The translations under genes were made by a program, and so were the position numbers. A model generated the notes under the pieces. The model was not told where the DNA came from. It did not search any database and worked only from the letters and a program-made list of their open reading frames with translations. A stretch of 64,000 nt of DNA from Pilaira anomala (Eukaryota; Mucoromycota; Mucoromycetes; Mucorales; Mucoraceae), in the NCBI GenBank assembly GCA_025716855.1, contig JAIXMQ010000005.1, positions 682,001 through 746,000 of the forward strand. Reading direction: 5' to 3'. Shown one piece after another: positions 10,694-21,666 of the stretch (its first letter is position 1; the number at the start of each line of letters is the position of its first letter).

Positions 10694-10984
10694 ATGCTAT
10701 TTGACGCGTATTTATTTGAACCTGAAAATGAAAGTAGCGAGGCCGATTTTATCATAAAACTCTTTGGACCTATACTTGAAGCCATGGACTTCGAGATCGA
10801 AGAAGATCCTTTTCACTTAGACAAGTTAACAGACACGGAAATCTACCTCAGAAATAGACCAGCTGACATCATTGAGTGTGGTTCCAACAGCAGAGCTCCC
10901 GACCATGTTATGGGAGAGCCAAATAATGAGCCAGTGTCTTTGAATAATACAGGGACATATAGGCTTCATGATGAAAACAACTAG
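10694..10984 (+). pseudogene. Fragment resembling the central block of the 447-residue unknown protein
   Basis: The frame reads MLFDAYLFEPENES then SEADFIIKLFGPILEAM. The second part matches the pattern of SESDLLHDVWPFVYRIF in the 8455-9798 protein (S-E-x-D, hydrophobic pairs, then a Pro). The following part does not match and the frame stops before the VDI...ELG block of that protein. The transposase-like sequence starts almost directly after it, so an element may have replaced the 3' part. Relationship is inferred from a short motif by eye. Confidence 0.35.
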
Positions 10985-10989
10985 GGGTC

Positions 10990-11439
10990 TTTTTTTCTAT
11001 TGAAAGGTCCAAAAGGGTCTGTCCACCAAAGAAACGTCAATCTAAGGGAACGACAACTAGCCATTATTTGAAATTTATCAACGGTACTTTGGATGTTATG
11101 GATAAATATCCAGAAATGTGAAATTTTTATCTTATAATGGACAATACGCCAATCCATCGTTCTCAGGAAGTAACAGACTTGGTAGAGGGAAGAAACAAAG
11201 GCTATCAATGCGTTTATCTCCCTCCTTATTCACCGGAATTAAATCCCATTGAACAGTTCTGGGCCTTGGTTAAACATTATAAGGTTAAACGTAACCAACT
11301 CATGGAATCAGAAACACTTTCCCGAAGAATAAGTGAAGCTTGCGATTCTGTTCCAGTCTTGCATTTAGCAAATATCACCCAGCGCTCAAAAAAAAACCAT
11401 TTTGAAAATTGCTTAAATAAAGTTAATAAAATTCTTTAA
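10990..11439 (+). pseudogene. Tc1/mariner-type DDE transposase C-terminal remnant, copy 1
   Basis: The frame from about 11018 reads PPKKRQSKGTTTSHYLKF, then INGTLDVMDKYPEM, a TGA stop at 11119, then NFYLIMDNTPIHRSQ and YLPPYSPELNPIEQFWALVK. MDN-x-P-I-H (second catalytic Asp) and the YSPELNPIE block (third acidic residue) are typical of the IS630/Tc1/mariner DDE_3 transposases that move by cut and paste. The N-terminal DNA-binding part and first Asp are missing, and the internal stop makes it non-functional. After the stop the frame stays open to 11439. Confidence 0.85.
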
Positions 11440-11554
11440 TCTATATTCCAAGAGTGTTCCTCAATTTTTTTTTACTTTACCAAACTATTTTCAAAAATTG
11501 TACCTCTGAGCTCAAAAAGTTTTTCATTTTAGAGTGGAAGCACTGTAAATACTA
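11440..11554 (+). mobile_element. Right end of transposon copy 1, probable terminal inverted repeat
   Basis: Non-coding tail after the transposase remnant. It ends near 11554 with the reverse complement of TACAGTGCTTCCACTC, a terminus of the TA-plus-CAGTG type expected for Tc1/mariner elements. The matching left end was not found upstream, so the element is truncated on the left. Confidence 0.5.
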
Positions 11555-11559
11555 CGTAT

Positions 11560-12075
11560 ACTTGGTCACTTTTTTGGAGCTTCACTTGGCCATCTTTTCG
11601 AAAATCCATTTGGTATGAGAGAGGCTGGAAATGTGAAGAGAAGAAAAGTAGTAGGAGTTACAAAGAAAAAGGCACCCGAAGATAGAATATCTGTTTCTGT
11701 AAAGGAACCACAGGTTATCTTCAATTTTTAAACGACTCAATTATGGATGAATTTTCAGAAATGAAAAGGTATTTTATTGTCATGGATAATGCTCTTATTC
11801 ATATCCCCGGGATAACTGATCTTGCCACCATTAAGAGATGTTATAACCCAGTGTATCTCCCTCCTTACTCCCCTGAACTGAATCCAATCAAACAATGCCG
11901 GGCTATTATAAAAGGAAAAGTAAACCGTAACAAGCTTAGTGTAAACCGTAAACAAACTTAGTGATGTAGAGTCGCTCACTACGCGTATAATTGAAACTAG
12001 TGAAGCTGTACCTGTTGAGCATCTCAGAGGATTTATTCAACATTCAGTAAATCAATTTGATAGCTGTCTTAATAA
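11560..12075 (+). pseudogene. Tc1/mariner-type DDE transposase remnant, copy 2
   Basis: A second, more decayed transposase directly follows copy 1. Pieces in different frames read KRRKVVGVTKKKAPEDR, then GYLQFLNDSIMDEFSEMKRY, FIVMDNALIHIPG and YLPPYSPELNPIKQCRAIIK. The order matches copy 1, but the Glu after LNPI is Lys and the frame is shifted between blocks and again after VNRNKL. It is therefore inactive. Divergence between copies shows they are different families or old insertions, not a recent tandem duplication. Confidence 0.8.
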
Positions 12076-12102
12076 GGTTGCTATATATAACATTAGGATA
12101 AT

Positions 12103-12235
12103 AAATAAAAAAGTGTCCAATTGAATTTCGAAAAAATGTCCAATTAGGATAAAAATAAGTGGGAAATTGGTTTTTAAAAATCCGACCAAAATTTTCAAAA
12201 AAGTGTCCAATTGAGGGTGAACGACGCACTGTATA
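12103..12235 (+). mobile_element. Right terminal region of transposon copy 2
   Basis: Contains three spaced copies of a GTCCAATT core, each preceded by A-runs (about 12112, 12139 and 12203). Read on the minus strand the end is TACAGTGCGTCGTTCACCC followed by TCAATTGGACACTTTTTT. A CAGTGC-type end next to TA fits the Tc1/mariner group. Related sequence (CTTGGTCACTTTTTTGG) occurs at 11567, consistent with a decayed left end of the same element. Confidence 0.6.
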
Positions 12236-12300
12236 AAAATCAATGGCAGCGTTTTTTTTTTTTTTTTTTTTTTTTATTCTTTGTTAACATTTGTTACAAG

Positions 12301-12637
12301 GAGCCTAGTTGTAAGATGCTCTTTGAAGTTCTGATTAGAAATCTTGTAACAAGTGTCATATTACGTTTTTGGTGCTTTTGTCGTCATAGGCCTGGTTGCA
12401 GATGTTTTCTATACTGGACTTGCTCGGATCAGAAATGTGATGGTGGGAATGTTCAATACTTTGGGATCTGAGGGACACTTTTTTTTTTTTTTTTTTTGGA
12501 TGTGGGCCTAGTTGTAAGACGCTCTTTGAAGTTCTGATTAGAAATGCGTCCGATTAAAGTATTTGTATTGAACTTCTCTAGTGCTTCAGTCACCTTGGGC
12601 CAAGTTGAAGACGCTCTTTGAAGTTCTGACTTGAAAT
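12301..12637 (+). repeat. Degenerate tandem repeat, four copies at 88-115 bp spacing
   Basis: Copies start near 12301, 12389, 12504 and 12597. The shared core is GCTCTTTGAAGTTCTGA, preceded by GCC(T/A)AGTTG-AAGA and followed by (T/C)-GAAAT. Copies 1, 2 and 3 as listed at 12301, 12504 and 12597 are close. The one at 12389 is diverged (CCTGGTTGCAGATG...ATCAGAAATG). No coding frame is conserved through the copies. Confidence 0.65.
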
Positions 12638-12639
12638 TC

Positions 12640-13942
12640 GTGTGATGAAAAACGTAATATGTTGAGGTCTGGGGGGGATTTGGGATCTGGGGGTTGGGAA
12701 TAGATTAGTCTTCACCTTCTCGTGGTTATTCCTGTAAGTAAAAGCTTACTGCTTTGAAACGAAGAAAGACTTTTTTTTTCTAGATTATGTTTGTTTCAAC
12801 TAATAAAAAAGAAATATAATTTTACCACGCCTTGTTTTTCATTTTTGTCAGAGAATATCAAACTCGCTTTTTTTTCTTTTTTTTTTTTTTTTTTTTTTTT
12901 TTATAGTTTTTTGATCATGATCAATTGCTTTCTTATTTTATTCATGGATTAAAATTCGCTTTCGCGCACCATTTTTTTTTTCACTCGCTGACAGTCACCT
13001 CACCAGTAGTGGGTTTGAACGGGATACGCTCTTTATTAAATACATACAATTCGTACAAAAAAAAAAGGAGGGATTTATTATTGAGATTTATTAGACAATG
13101 AATCACTTCTTCTTTGTGGGATCTTACCGCTGACAGCATTTGTTATGTATATGTGTTTTAAAATTATTTAATTCTTGAAATATATAAAAAAGAAAGAGCC
13201 AAAAAAAAAAAAGTGATTTATAACTAGAACTAAAACAAAGAAACCAGTTTTTTGTGACATATGCCAATCAGTCCTTAGTTAATCAGATACTGTAATAAGA
13301 CTTAATGTTTTAAATTATTTTGCTCGAAATATGTGGCGCGCAAAAAAATATGGTGCGCGTATCTATGCCCTTTTTTTAAGCGACTGCTGCTACTTTTTAT
13401 GTCTAATGAGCTGTGATTTTATACCTGAAAGATGAACTGTATGATCTTTGTGCTCTTGCCAAAAAGTTTTTCTCTAACTGTTTTGTTTTTTTTTCTGATA
13501 AAAAGAGATGCACCAATATAATAGCGGAATGGAGTTAGGAGCTATGCAAATTATTTTTGAACGACTACACACGCAAATTGATGTAATTTACACATAGAAA
13601 ATTATACAAAATCTCGCAAATCAATGTCGTAAGCTCTTATCCCATCTATCCCAATATAGAACGGAGGTGTATACTGTAGGTCTATAATACATCTGTAGTA
13701 GTGTCACATTTGATGCTGCTATCCTACTTTTTCTTTCTAAAAAATATATTTATCTATTCTCTTTACTTTCGTTTTTTTTTTTTACTTGTTTATATACATA
13801 TTGAATCTTTAGTATATTATGTGATAACAAGTAATACTATGGTTTACATGTTGATACAACAAACAGGAGTACACTATTCTATACATATGTGTAATGACAT
13901 TGTGTTTTCTGGGAGAATAAAATTTTAGACCTCATGGGCATC

Positions 13943-13978
<36 letters not shown>

Positions 13979-16288
13979 GTATACAAATAGGAACTTCATA
14001 TGGCTTTTTTTTTATTTCTCCTGCATTTATTTTTCAAGAAAAAAAGAAGAATGTAGTTTAGGCGATGGAAGCATAATAGACTTGTATGAAAAGAAAAGGG
14101 TGTATATATAAAATATACAAAAATATGAATAGAAGATAATTATTAAAGAAACGTGAAGATTATGTAAATAATTAAAAATACAGATTTATAAAATCAGTGT
14201 TATATTTTAAGGGGGGAAAACCCCAGAAATTGTATATTTGGTAGAAATGTATAGATTACAAAATGCTCCATTACATAAGTCCCTTTATTTTTTAAGAGAA
14301 ATAGAAATGAAATAATTTTAAAAATTCGCTTTAACCCGGTATCCTGATAAACTCTTTTTTTTTCGATCTTAATGCAAAAAAGGATGCACTCCTAAAATTC
14401 ACTTAGCTTTTTTCTATAGATTGTAATAGGGGAGAAGAGTTGCTTTTGATCGTATCAGTTCCTTGCTCAAAAGAAACAAATCGATGTTGTGTTGTTATAT
14501 ACAAAGTGATTCAATGACTCCATGAACCTATTTTGAGTAGCAAAAAAACTAACCTGAGAAACGCGAGCAAAAAAATTTCGCAGCTCACTATAGCAATTAA
14601 TTTAAATTATTTGATTTTTTTTACTATTTTCATGCTACAGGTGCCGTTTGAAAAGGATAACCATAAAAGATTCCGAGAAAAAAATAATGCACTAATATGG
14701 ATAATAGATCTTATTTAATACTATCCTTGGTTTATTATTCATTAATGTATAAATATATATACAAACCTAATTCTTATCTTTTTGTTCTTGCATCTTTTGT
14801 TTGACTCAAATATATTCTCATAGCAATAGAGTAACTCGATATATATGTATATCAATTAGAGAGCCTTCAATCATGCTCATTCACATAATCAGTATTAAAC
14901 ATGTCAACTAGAAAGAACTCTCATGATATTAAACACTTTTAAACAAACCACCACACATTATCAAATCATTTGTTAAATGAGGCAAATGATTTTTTTTTTT
15001 TTTGCGCACGACCTTTTGTTTTAAACCGCAAGATAAAACAATAGATATTTATCAAGATTTTTGTTAAAATTATGTATGTAGGCTTTAACTTTATAACAGA
15101 TATGAATTTGTTTTTAAAAACACGTCCTTTTTTTTTTGTATGTGTGTATGTTTGCTATATGGAAGGTTTTTTCAGGTCCTAAAGAGATAAATTTTACATG
15201 GTTGGTTCTTTATGGTATCTATTAGAATTAGAGCCTCTGTATGCTTGGGCGAATTACGTGTCATAAGTCTTTGTCGATACTTGGTCATGAAGAAACGCCA
15301 TTATCCAATTCGGATTAAGATACTGTCTCTCCGGACCTGAATAAAAGCCAGTTCAACGTACCTGAATTTGGTGCTCTTTTTCTTCGCACTCCGCGTAAAT
15401 GTTTTGTTTCACCCCAATTTAGGGCTGCATATCCCAAAATAATCTGAATGATTTGTGTATCACATTCAAAGCTAAATAATTGATAGCGAACAGAAGAAGT
15501 TAAGAGAAAGGTGAAAGAGATTGCAGTTTGTAAACATTGTTAATTAAAATTTTATTGTGATAGAGTATGTGTATACCAAATTAAGACACTGGCTGATCAC
15601 TATTATTTCACGTTGTTACACGCGTGTTTTCTCGCGTATACCTTTGAGAAGAACGGAATGACCTACAAAAAAAAAAGAGGCGCCTGTTTTAATAAACAGA
15701 GCAAGTTTTTTTTATTTTTAATTAAAAGCCAAGTAATTGATCCAATGACACACATTTGTTTTTGTTTGGAAATCAACTCATCTTTTCTGCAGTAAAAAGA
15801 ACATTTGTAACGTTTTTTTTAACATCAAAAACGTCAAGCTGTGACAGTCATAAATAGTAAAAGATATAAAGACCAATCTAAAAATATGCACAAAGCAAAG
15901 TATACCATATGTCAACATGATAGAGTTGAAGCTCCTCCTCCTGCAAACATTAGCTGTTATTTTTATAAGTCAAAAACACTTAAAAAAGAGCCCCTTATTT
16001 TTTTTTTTTTTTTGTGTGTGAATTCCCATATCATATAATGAATTATAAATTAAATCCTATTATTCTTAAGTGCAATATATCTTATTCACGAAAAGAAAAG
16101 GATCGTGTATTTATCGAAAATCAGAAAAATATAAAGTTTTTTTCCTAATCAAGAAATGTTGTCTTCTATGATAAAAAAAGAAAACTTTTTGGATAAATAG
16201 AAGGATCATTAAAAAGGAGAGACTTTATGCCAACATGTATTAAATACAATATATTAAGAAGTAAAAAAGAAGTATGCGTCCAAAGAGG

Positions 16289-16290
<2 letters not shown>
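12640..16290. other. Long gene-poor stretch
   Basis: About 3.6 kb of AT-rich DNA with very long T-runs (for example 12881-12901 and 13945-13975) and no gene I can support. One minus-strand open segment at 15254-15471 is listed separately. Short open frames elsewhere are without family features and interrupted by homopolymers. Confidence 0.5.
15254..15471 (-). pseudogene. Possible orphan coding remnant
   Basis: On the minus strand a frame beginning after a TATTTAG acceptor-like site reads FECDTQIIQIILGYAALNW and continues GETKHLRGVRRKRAPNS. Joining a GT-AG pair only 25 nt apart (15361-15337) extends it to GPERQYLNPNWIMAFLHD and a TAA at 15254. The composition is protein-like and richer in GC than the flanks. 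A 25-nt intron is too short to be trusted. I do not recognise the family with confidence. It lacks a start codon and neighbours, so it is most likely a relic. Confidence 0.3.

Positions 16291-16324
<34 letters not shown>
16291..16324 (+). repeat. GA microsatellite
   Basis: An almost perfect (GA)n tract of 34 bp about 115 bp upstream of the RGS gene start codon. It may lie in the promoter or 5' UTR. Confidence 0.9.
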
Positions 16325-16329
<5 letters not shown>

Positions 16330-16440
16330 ACACATTGAACGTTGTTGTTATTATTTAAAGTTTTATTTATTTATTTTTCTTACTTTCTTTACCCTCTTTC
16401 TCTTTTTTTTTCCTTTTCTATTTATATTATATATTTAAAT

Positions 16441-18695
16441 ATGCCAAAGAGTTCACCTTCACTATCTACTTATACCACCATGATGCGTGTAAATTCAAAA
16501 GGCCGACCTTACGCAAAGGTATATTACACAACACAAAAAGATATACCAATTTTGCTTAAAAAATAGATATATACTAGGACCTTTATGATGTATTCTCGGC
16601 TTTACTAATACAACAACCCCTCAGTGATCACCGATCCTTATTTCGAACATACCCATTCACATTCACAACAGATGAGGCAGTAGAATCCCTAAGTCAATTA
16701 AAGTTCACTCATCTCGTATCCACGCCTAACCCTTTAGACCCAAGTCAACCATTATTGACACGTACCACAACAACCTTTAGTATGTCTCGCGATATGGCTA
16801 AAATATTAGGCCAATATTTCTTAAGTGCAAGGTTAATAGAAAATGCAACCGATCCACAAAATAGACTGATGAAAGATCGTGGTATCTGGCAACCCACACC
16901 AAAAGGAAAATTCATGATTCATCATTTCAGTCAAAGAGCCCGCGTACCTATTCATCATATGACGACCAGTCTAAGTAAAGTACCTCATTTTCAAATCGTC
17001 TTATTTGAAAGACTATTAGATGATGATCAACTTTCTTTTTCAAGGCCAAATATGGTACAGGCTTTTAAAGTCATGATGGAATGGTTACCAACTGATAATT
17101 TAATGATTGATGAAGTGGGTGGTACGTTCTTTTTTTTTTTCTTAAAAAAATAATCTATTATTGACAAGTTTTTATTAGGCATGAACAATAAAAAAATAAT
17201 TGAATCGTATAGAGATACATTTTTTGGATACCAATGCTTTGAATGGATTATGGAATACACAAGTATAGTATCAACAGAAGAAGCTGAATCCATTGCAGCT
17301 GAATTCGTATTATATGGTTGGATACAACAAGTACTTGACAAATCAGATAAAGAACAATCAAAAAAAGATAAATTATATGTCTTTAATACAAGCAAAAAAA
17401 CACAATATTATTTAACTGATAAAGGTAGAAGCGTATTAGAAGTCGTTCCACCTGTACCTGTTGTTGTTGCTCAACCAGGTTCAAATACAGGCACAATAAA
17501 ATCTCCTAGATCAAGAACTCAAAGCTCTACAAGTAGTAGTAATAGCAGTGTGAGAACAACCCATAGCAGTGGAAAAAAAAGATCGAATGTTATCAATATC
17601 AAAGAAGAACATTCAAGTCGATTATTACCTACTGCTGTCGAATCAAATTTTGATGGTCTTCATCTTGCTCCAAAAGCCATCATAACAAAAAAGGAATGTA
17701 TTGCAGCAGGAGAGGATGAAGAAGAAGAAGAAGAAGTAGTAGCAAAAGATTCAGTACTTCAGTTAGATAGTAGTTCATGTGATTTTGGATTTTCTTCTGG
17801 ATCTTCTACTACTTCATCTAATCTAACACCTAATTTTTCTTCAATCACCACTACCACCACACCAACAAAAGGATATGAACCCCAGACATTCATTCATAAT
17901 TCTCCACTTCATGATCAATTAGAACGATTAAAAGTAGCAGTCAACCCTTCACCACCACCACCACCACCTACCTTATACACTTCAGAACCTATCAACGGAT
18001 CACAAAACTCAAGATTACAAAAGATCCTCAAGGATCCACTCATTCGAATGTACTTTCGACAATTTCTTAAATCCAATTTTTGTGAAGAGAACATAAATTT
18101 CTGGGTAGATTATGCAGCACTTGTGAAAAAGATCAATCCAGACGATATAAACGAAGAAGAGAAAGAAGAAACGTTTGAAAAGATCTCAAGTCTATCCAGA
18201 TCCATATGTCATTCGATCTTGAACCATTGTCATGTCATCTATACAACTTATTTCTGTCCAGAGCATGCACCAAGTGAATTAAATATCGATCATGGATTAA
18301 GATACGATATCATACAGTACATGCAGGATGTCTTTGCTCCTCCACCCAAAATCACGAGTAAAACCGGTGGTTCTTCTTCGGTTGATGCTCCCTTTGGTTC
18401 CATTAGTGTTTCTTCGCATGGGTTAATGACTTCGTCTGTTGCAAGACCTGGAGCTGGTCTCAATATAGGTTTGAAAAATGTATTAAAGGATGGTATTCAG
18501 GAAACACCTCAAGAATGCTTGAGAAAAATCATGCAGTTGTTTGAGTTGACTAACAGACATGTCTGTAAGACGATGGCTCAAGATTCTGTACCGAGGTTTA
18601 TCAAGACGGATCAGTATCGTGATTTAATGCGTAGTTATTATCTTCAACAACATCCCATGTCGGATTTAGAGGAAGAAGATGAAGATGAAGAATAA
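16441..18695 (+). CDS. Regulator of G-protein signalling with DEP domains (Sst2/FlbA type)
   Basis: Three exons (16441-16518, 16578-17121, 17179-18695) give 712 residues, close to the length of yeast Sst2. The N-terminal half has the fungal DEP arrangement: YAKDLYDVFSALL, SLSQLKFTHLVSTP, RTTTTFSMSRDMAKIL, and a second DEP at about residues 205-290 (TFFGYQCFEWIMEYT, FVLYGWIQQVL). A low-complexity middle has poly-Glu, poly-Ser and poly-Pro. The C-terminal RGS domain (about 480-700) begins LQKILKDPLIRMYFRQFL and has SNFCEENINFWVDY, with a low-complexity insertion before DSVPRFIKTDQYRDLMRS. In the known family the DEP part tethers the protein to a receptor and the RGS box speeds GTP hydrolysis by G-alpha. 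A G-alpha gene lies at 37.3 kb and could be its partner. Both introns are short with clean GT-AG ends. Confidence 0.92.
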
Positions 18696-19188
18696 TCGTC
18701 AAATTTTTTTTATATATGTTATGTAGTTTTATTTTCATTTGTATATGTTTTATGTCTTTTTATAAATTAAAAAAAAAAATCTCTCCATATTTTTTTTTTA
18801 GTAATTTACAAACAACGTTGAAGGTATTTAAGGGGGGGTTTTTTTTTTAAAAGAATAAAGATAAAGAAGTCCATGCGATAAAATATGATATATCACTTCA
18901 GCTGGGACTTTCACAGTGTTGATCAGATCACGCCACACACACACACACACAAAGTCAAGTTAAAATAATATATACTTTTTTTTTTTGTAATATTTAAAGT
19001 GTAATAAGTTTAGTGATATAGTAATAGGCTATTCATATCTAAAAAAAAAAAAAAAAAACTGCTGTATTTATCAAAAATATGATCGATTACATATTCAAAA
19101 AATAAAGCAATAGAATTAAAATAAAATAAAAAGAAAAATAGGACCATTTTCAATTAGAAAAAAACGTCTTTCTATGACAATAAAGCAA
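18696..19188. other. Intergenic, convergent 3' ends
   Basis: A/T-rich sequence between the RGS gene and kelch copy B, with a short CA tract (about 18932-18951) and several homopolymers. No gene seen. Confidence 0.5.
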
Positions 19189-21490
19189 TTAAGCACTACC
19201 ACCAGGGTTTGTATGTTTCATAAGTATGGACGGTTCAATAATATCAGCGACATTAGGTTTGACAACAGGTGTAACAACATCAGGGGAAATAGGTTCAGTA
19301 TTGCTTGGTTTAGATCTATTGGGATTTATCGGTGAAGCTCCCGTTAATATAGCTATTGATTTGGATGTTCCTGGAGTATGAGGAGGCTGATATGATGAAG
19401 TAACAGTACTACTATCGGCTTCAGAGTAAATATCATTTGAGGCATAATGTTGTTGTTGCGGGGAATTTATCTGTTGTTGTTGTTGTTGTTGTTGTTGTCC
19501 GTTTTGATATTTCGAAGGTGGAAACTCAACTTCTTTGTAACGATTTTCGATTTTATCCCAATCTACTTCCAATCCTTCGATTTCTTTAGTCTCATTTGGT
19601 TCAGAATGGAGAGTACTAGCAGGTTCGGTGTCTTTTTGCTTGTTTTTCTTTCTACGGAGACAACAAACGAGCCCTAAAATAGTCAATGCAACCTATAAAT
19701 CATTTTGTGAGTGAAAATTTCTTATATGCCAAAAAAAAAAAAAAAAAAAAAAAATAAAAGAATATACATACAGCTATAATACAGCCAACTACAATTCCTG
19801 CAATAGATCCTTTACTTAATCCTTTTTTAGGTTCTTCGACGACAGAACCAGGAGTAAAAGAAGAAGGATTGGAAGAAGAAGGATTAGAAGAAGAAGGATT
19901 AGAAGAAGAAGGATTAGAAGAAGAGCGATTGTTGCTGATAGCAGTGTTTTCAAAAATAAAGTTATTTGAAAAGGTAATATTATTTTCGTCTCGTACATTT
20001 AAAACTAATAATTGATTCATTGGTTTTGCGGATACATCAGTACCAAATAAAATGAATAAACTGGCGTTGTTAACAAGAACGGCTATAAAAAGAAGGAAAA
20101 ATTGTGAGCCTTTAGATAATTTTTGGACCCTTTTTTTTTTTAAAAAAAATAGGATATACCTGAATGTTGAGATCGTGGACCAGAAAGGCCAATAGGGGCA
20201 ATTAAATTTTGTTTCTTCCAAGACATATTAGGGACATGGAGAGTAAAACAATAGTCGTCTAAAGCTATAATATAATAAAAAATTAGTATCCAAATCTTTC
20301 AATTTATATATGTATATGATATTTAGTGATGTAATATTACCTTTGCTACCAACAAGTTCTCCTCCATAAAGTAAAATGTCATTACCATTTGGAACTATCA
20401 TTTTTTTTTAAAAAAATAAAGGAGGTTAGCAAAAGGTGAGTGTTCATAATTATTTCTTTAATCAGTACTAACGTAAAGTGGTTGTATGATGATTTCTTAG
20501 TGATGGAGGCGTACCAGTGATAGGCTCTTCTGACCAAGCACTCTTAACAGTATCAAATACAGTAGCATATACCATACTATTAGCGATATACGTGGCCGTA
20601 GCTTCATCGTAGTGGCTTCCACCAATGTAAAACATTTTTTTGGTTCCTGGATGATAAGTGGCACTAAAAGCGACACGATAAATAGAAGGTACATTTGTTT
20701 GTGGTAAAGGAATATTCCAGGTCTATATACGTGAATACGAATAAGAAAATATATAAATTTATTTCTTGTGTTTATACTTACATTAGTTTTTATATCAAAA
20801 AGGGTCAAGTACTGGAATCCTGCTCGACTCAAAATATTGCCATCAGTATCGGTATAAGTCAAATTACTTATAATTTTATTATCTGGAGTGGTAAATTGGG
20901 ATCCCATAACAGCATGCCTGTGAAATATATATATATATATTTAGATTATATTTTAGGTTTGGATTCTATTCAAGTTATACGTACGCCTGTCTTCCACCAA
21001 AGAATCCAAAGCTGTTCAGACTTGGAATATACTCTCCAGTTCCAAAATACCTTTAAACAAAAAAAAATTATGTTATTTTTATAAGAGAATAAAGAGAGAG
21101 TGAGAGAGAAAGAGAGATTATTTAAGCATTTACATTTCTCTATCGCCACCATTTTTATTATCGTTGTAATTAGCAAGTGCCTCCCAAGTATTCGTTTCGG
21201 AGTTATATGCAATCGTTTGATGTACCATAGGTTTGGTATCGAAATTAAATCCTCCTTGAATTAAAAGTCGTTTCCCATCTGGTGTTACTGCAGATTGTGG
21301 ATACCATCTTCTTCCAGTGATAACACTGGTTGGATCGAGTGGCTTTACGTCTTCCCACAGACTGTTTAACTGAGATGATAAAGTAACAACATTTTTAGAT
21401 ATATCGAGTGAATTCAAAACATCGCCTTCAATGCTTCCATCGATAATTCCACCAAAACAATAAATCTTGTTGGATAAGAATGCACAAGCT

Positions 21491-21524
<34 letters not shown>

Positions 21525-21666
21525 AATAAGTAAATCTATTTGAATTCTTTCAAAGTAAGTATTATTCTATCCTACTTTGTCCAGTACGAGGATTTAATTC
21601 TTTTGATTCAACATTTGCTTCGAGTAAAGTGATAAAGAATACAACGAGCAAGTGTATATGTTTCAT
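19189..21666 (-). CDS. Kelch-type beta-propeller membrane protein, intact copy B
   Basis: Nine exons on the minus strand: 21666-21576, 21488-21134, 21050-20985, 20917-20782, 20722-20473, 20394-20341, 20264-20160, 20082-19772 and 19692-19189. Together they give 1872 nt, 623 residues, fully in frame. Exon 1 encodes a signal peptide (MKHIHLLVVFFITLLEANV). Then come kelch blades (LSNKIYCFGG, LLIQGGFNF, LYGGE), a linker with about five NPSSS repeats from a 15-bp tandem repeat, a transmembrane helix beginning GSIAGIVVGCIIA, an RRKK stop-transfer segment and a Gln-rich tail. The predicted topology is propeller outside, tail inside. Galactose-oxidase/kelch propellers bind sugars or proteins, but no ligand is implied here. 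It is the reference for judging copies A, C and D. Confidence 0.88.

Noticed and set aside
12996..13025. tRNA-like B box (GTGGGTTTGAACGGG)
   Set aside because: No A box or cloverleaf arms around it; chance match.
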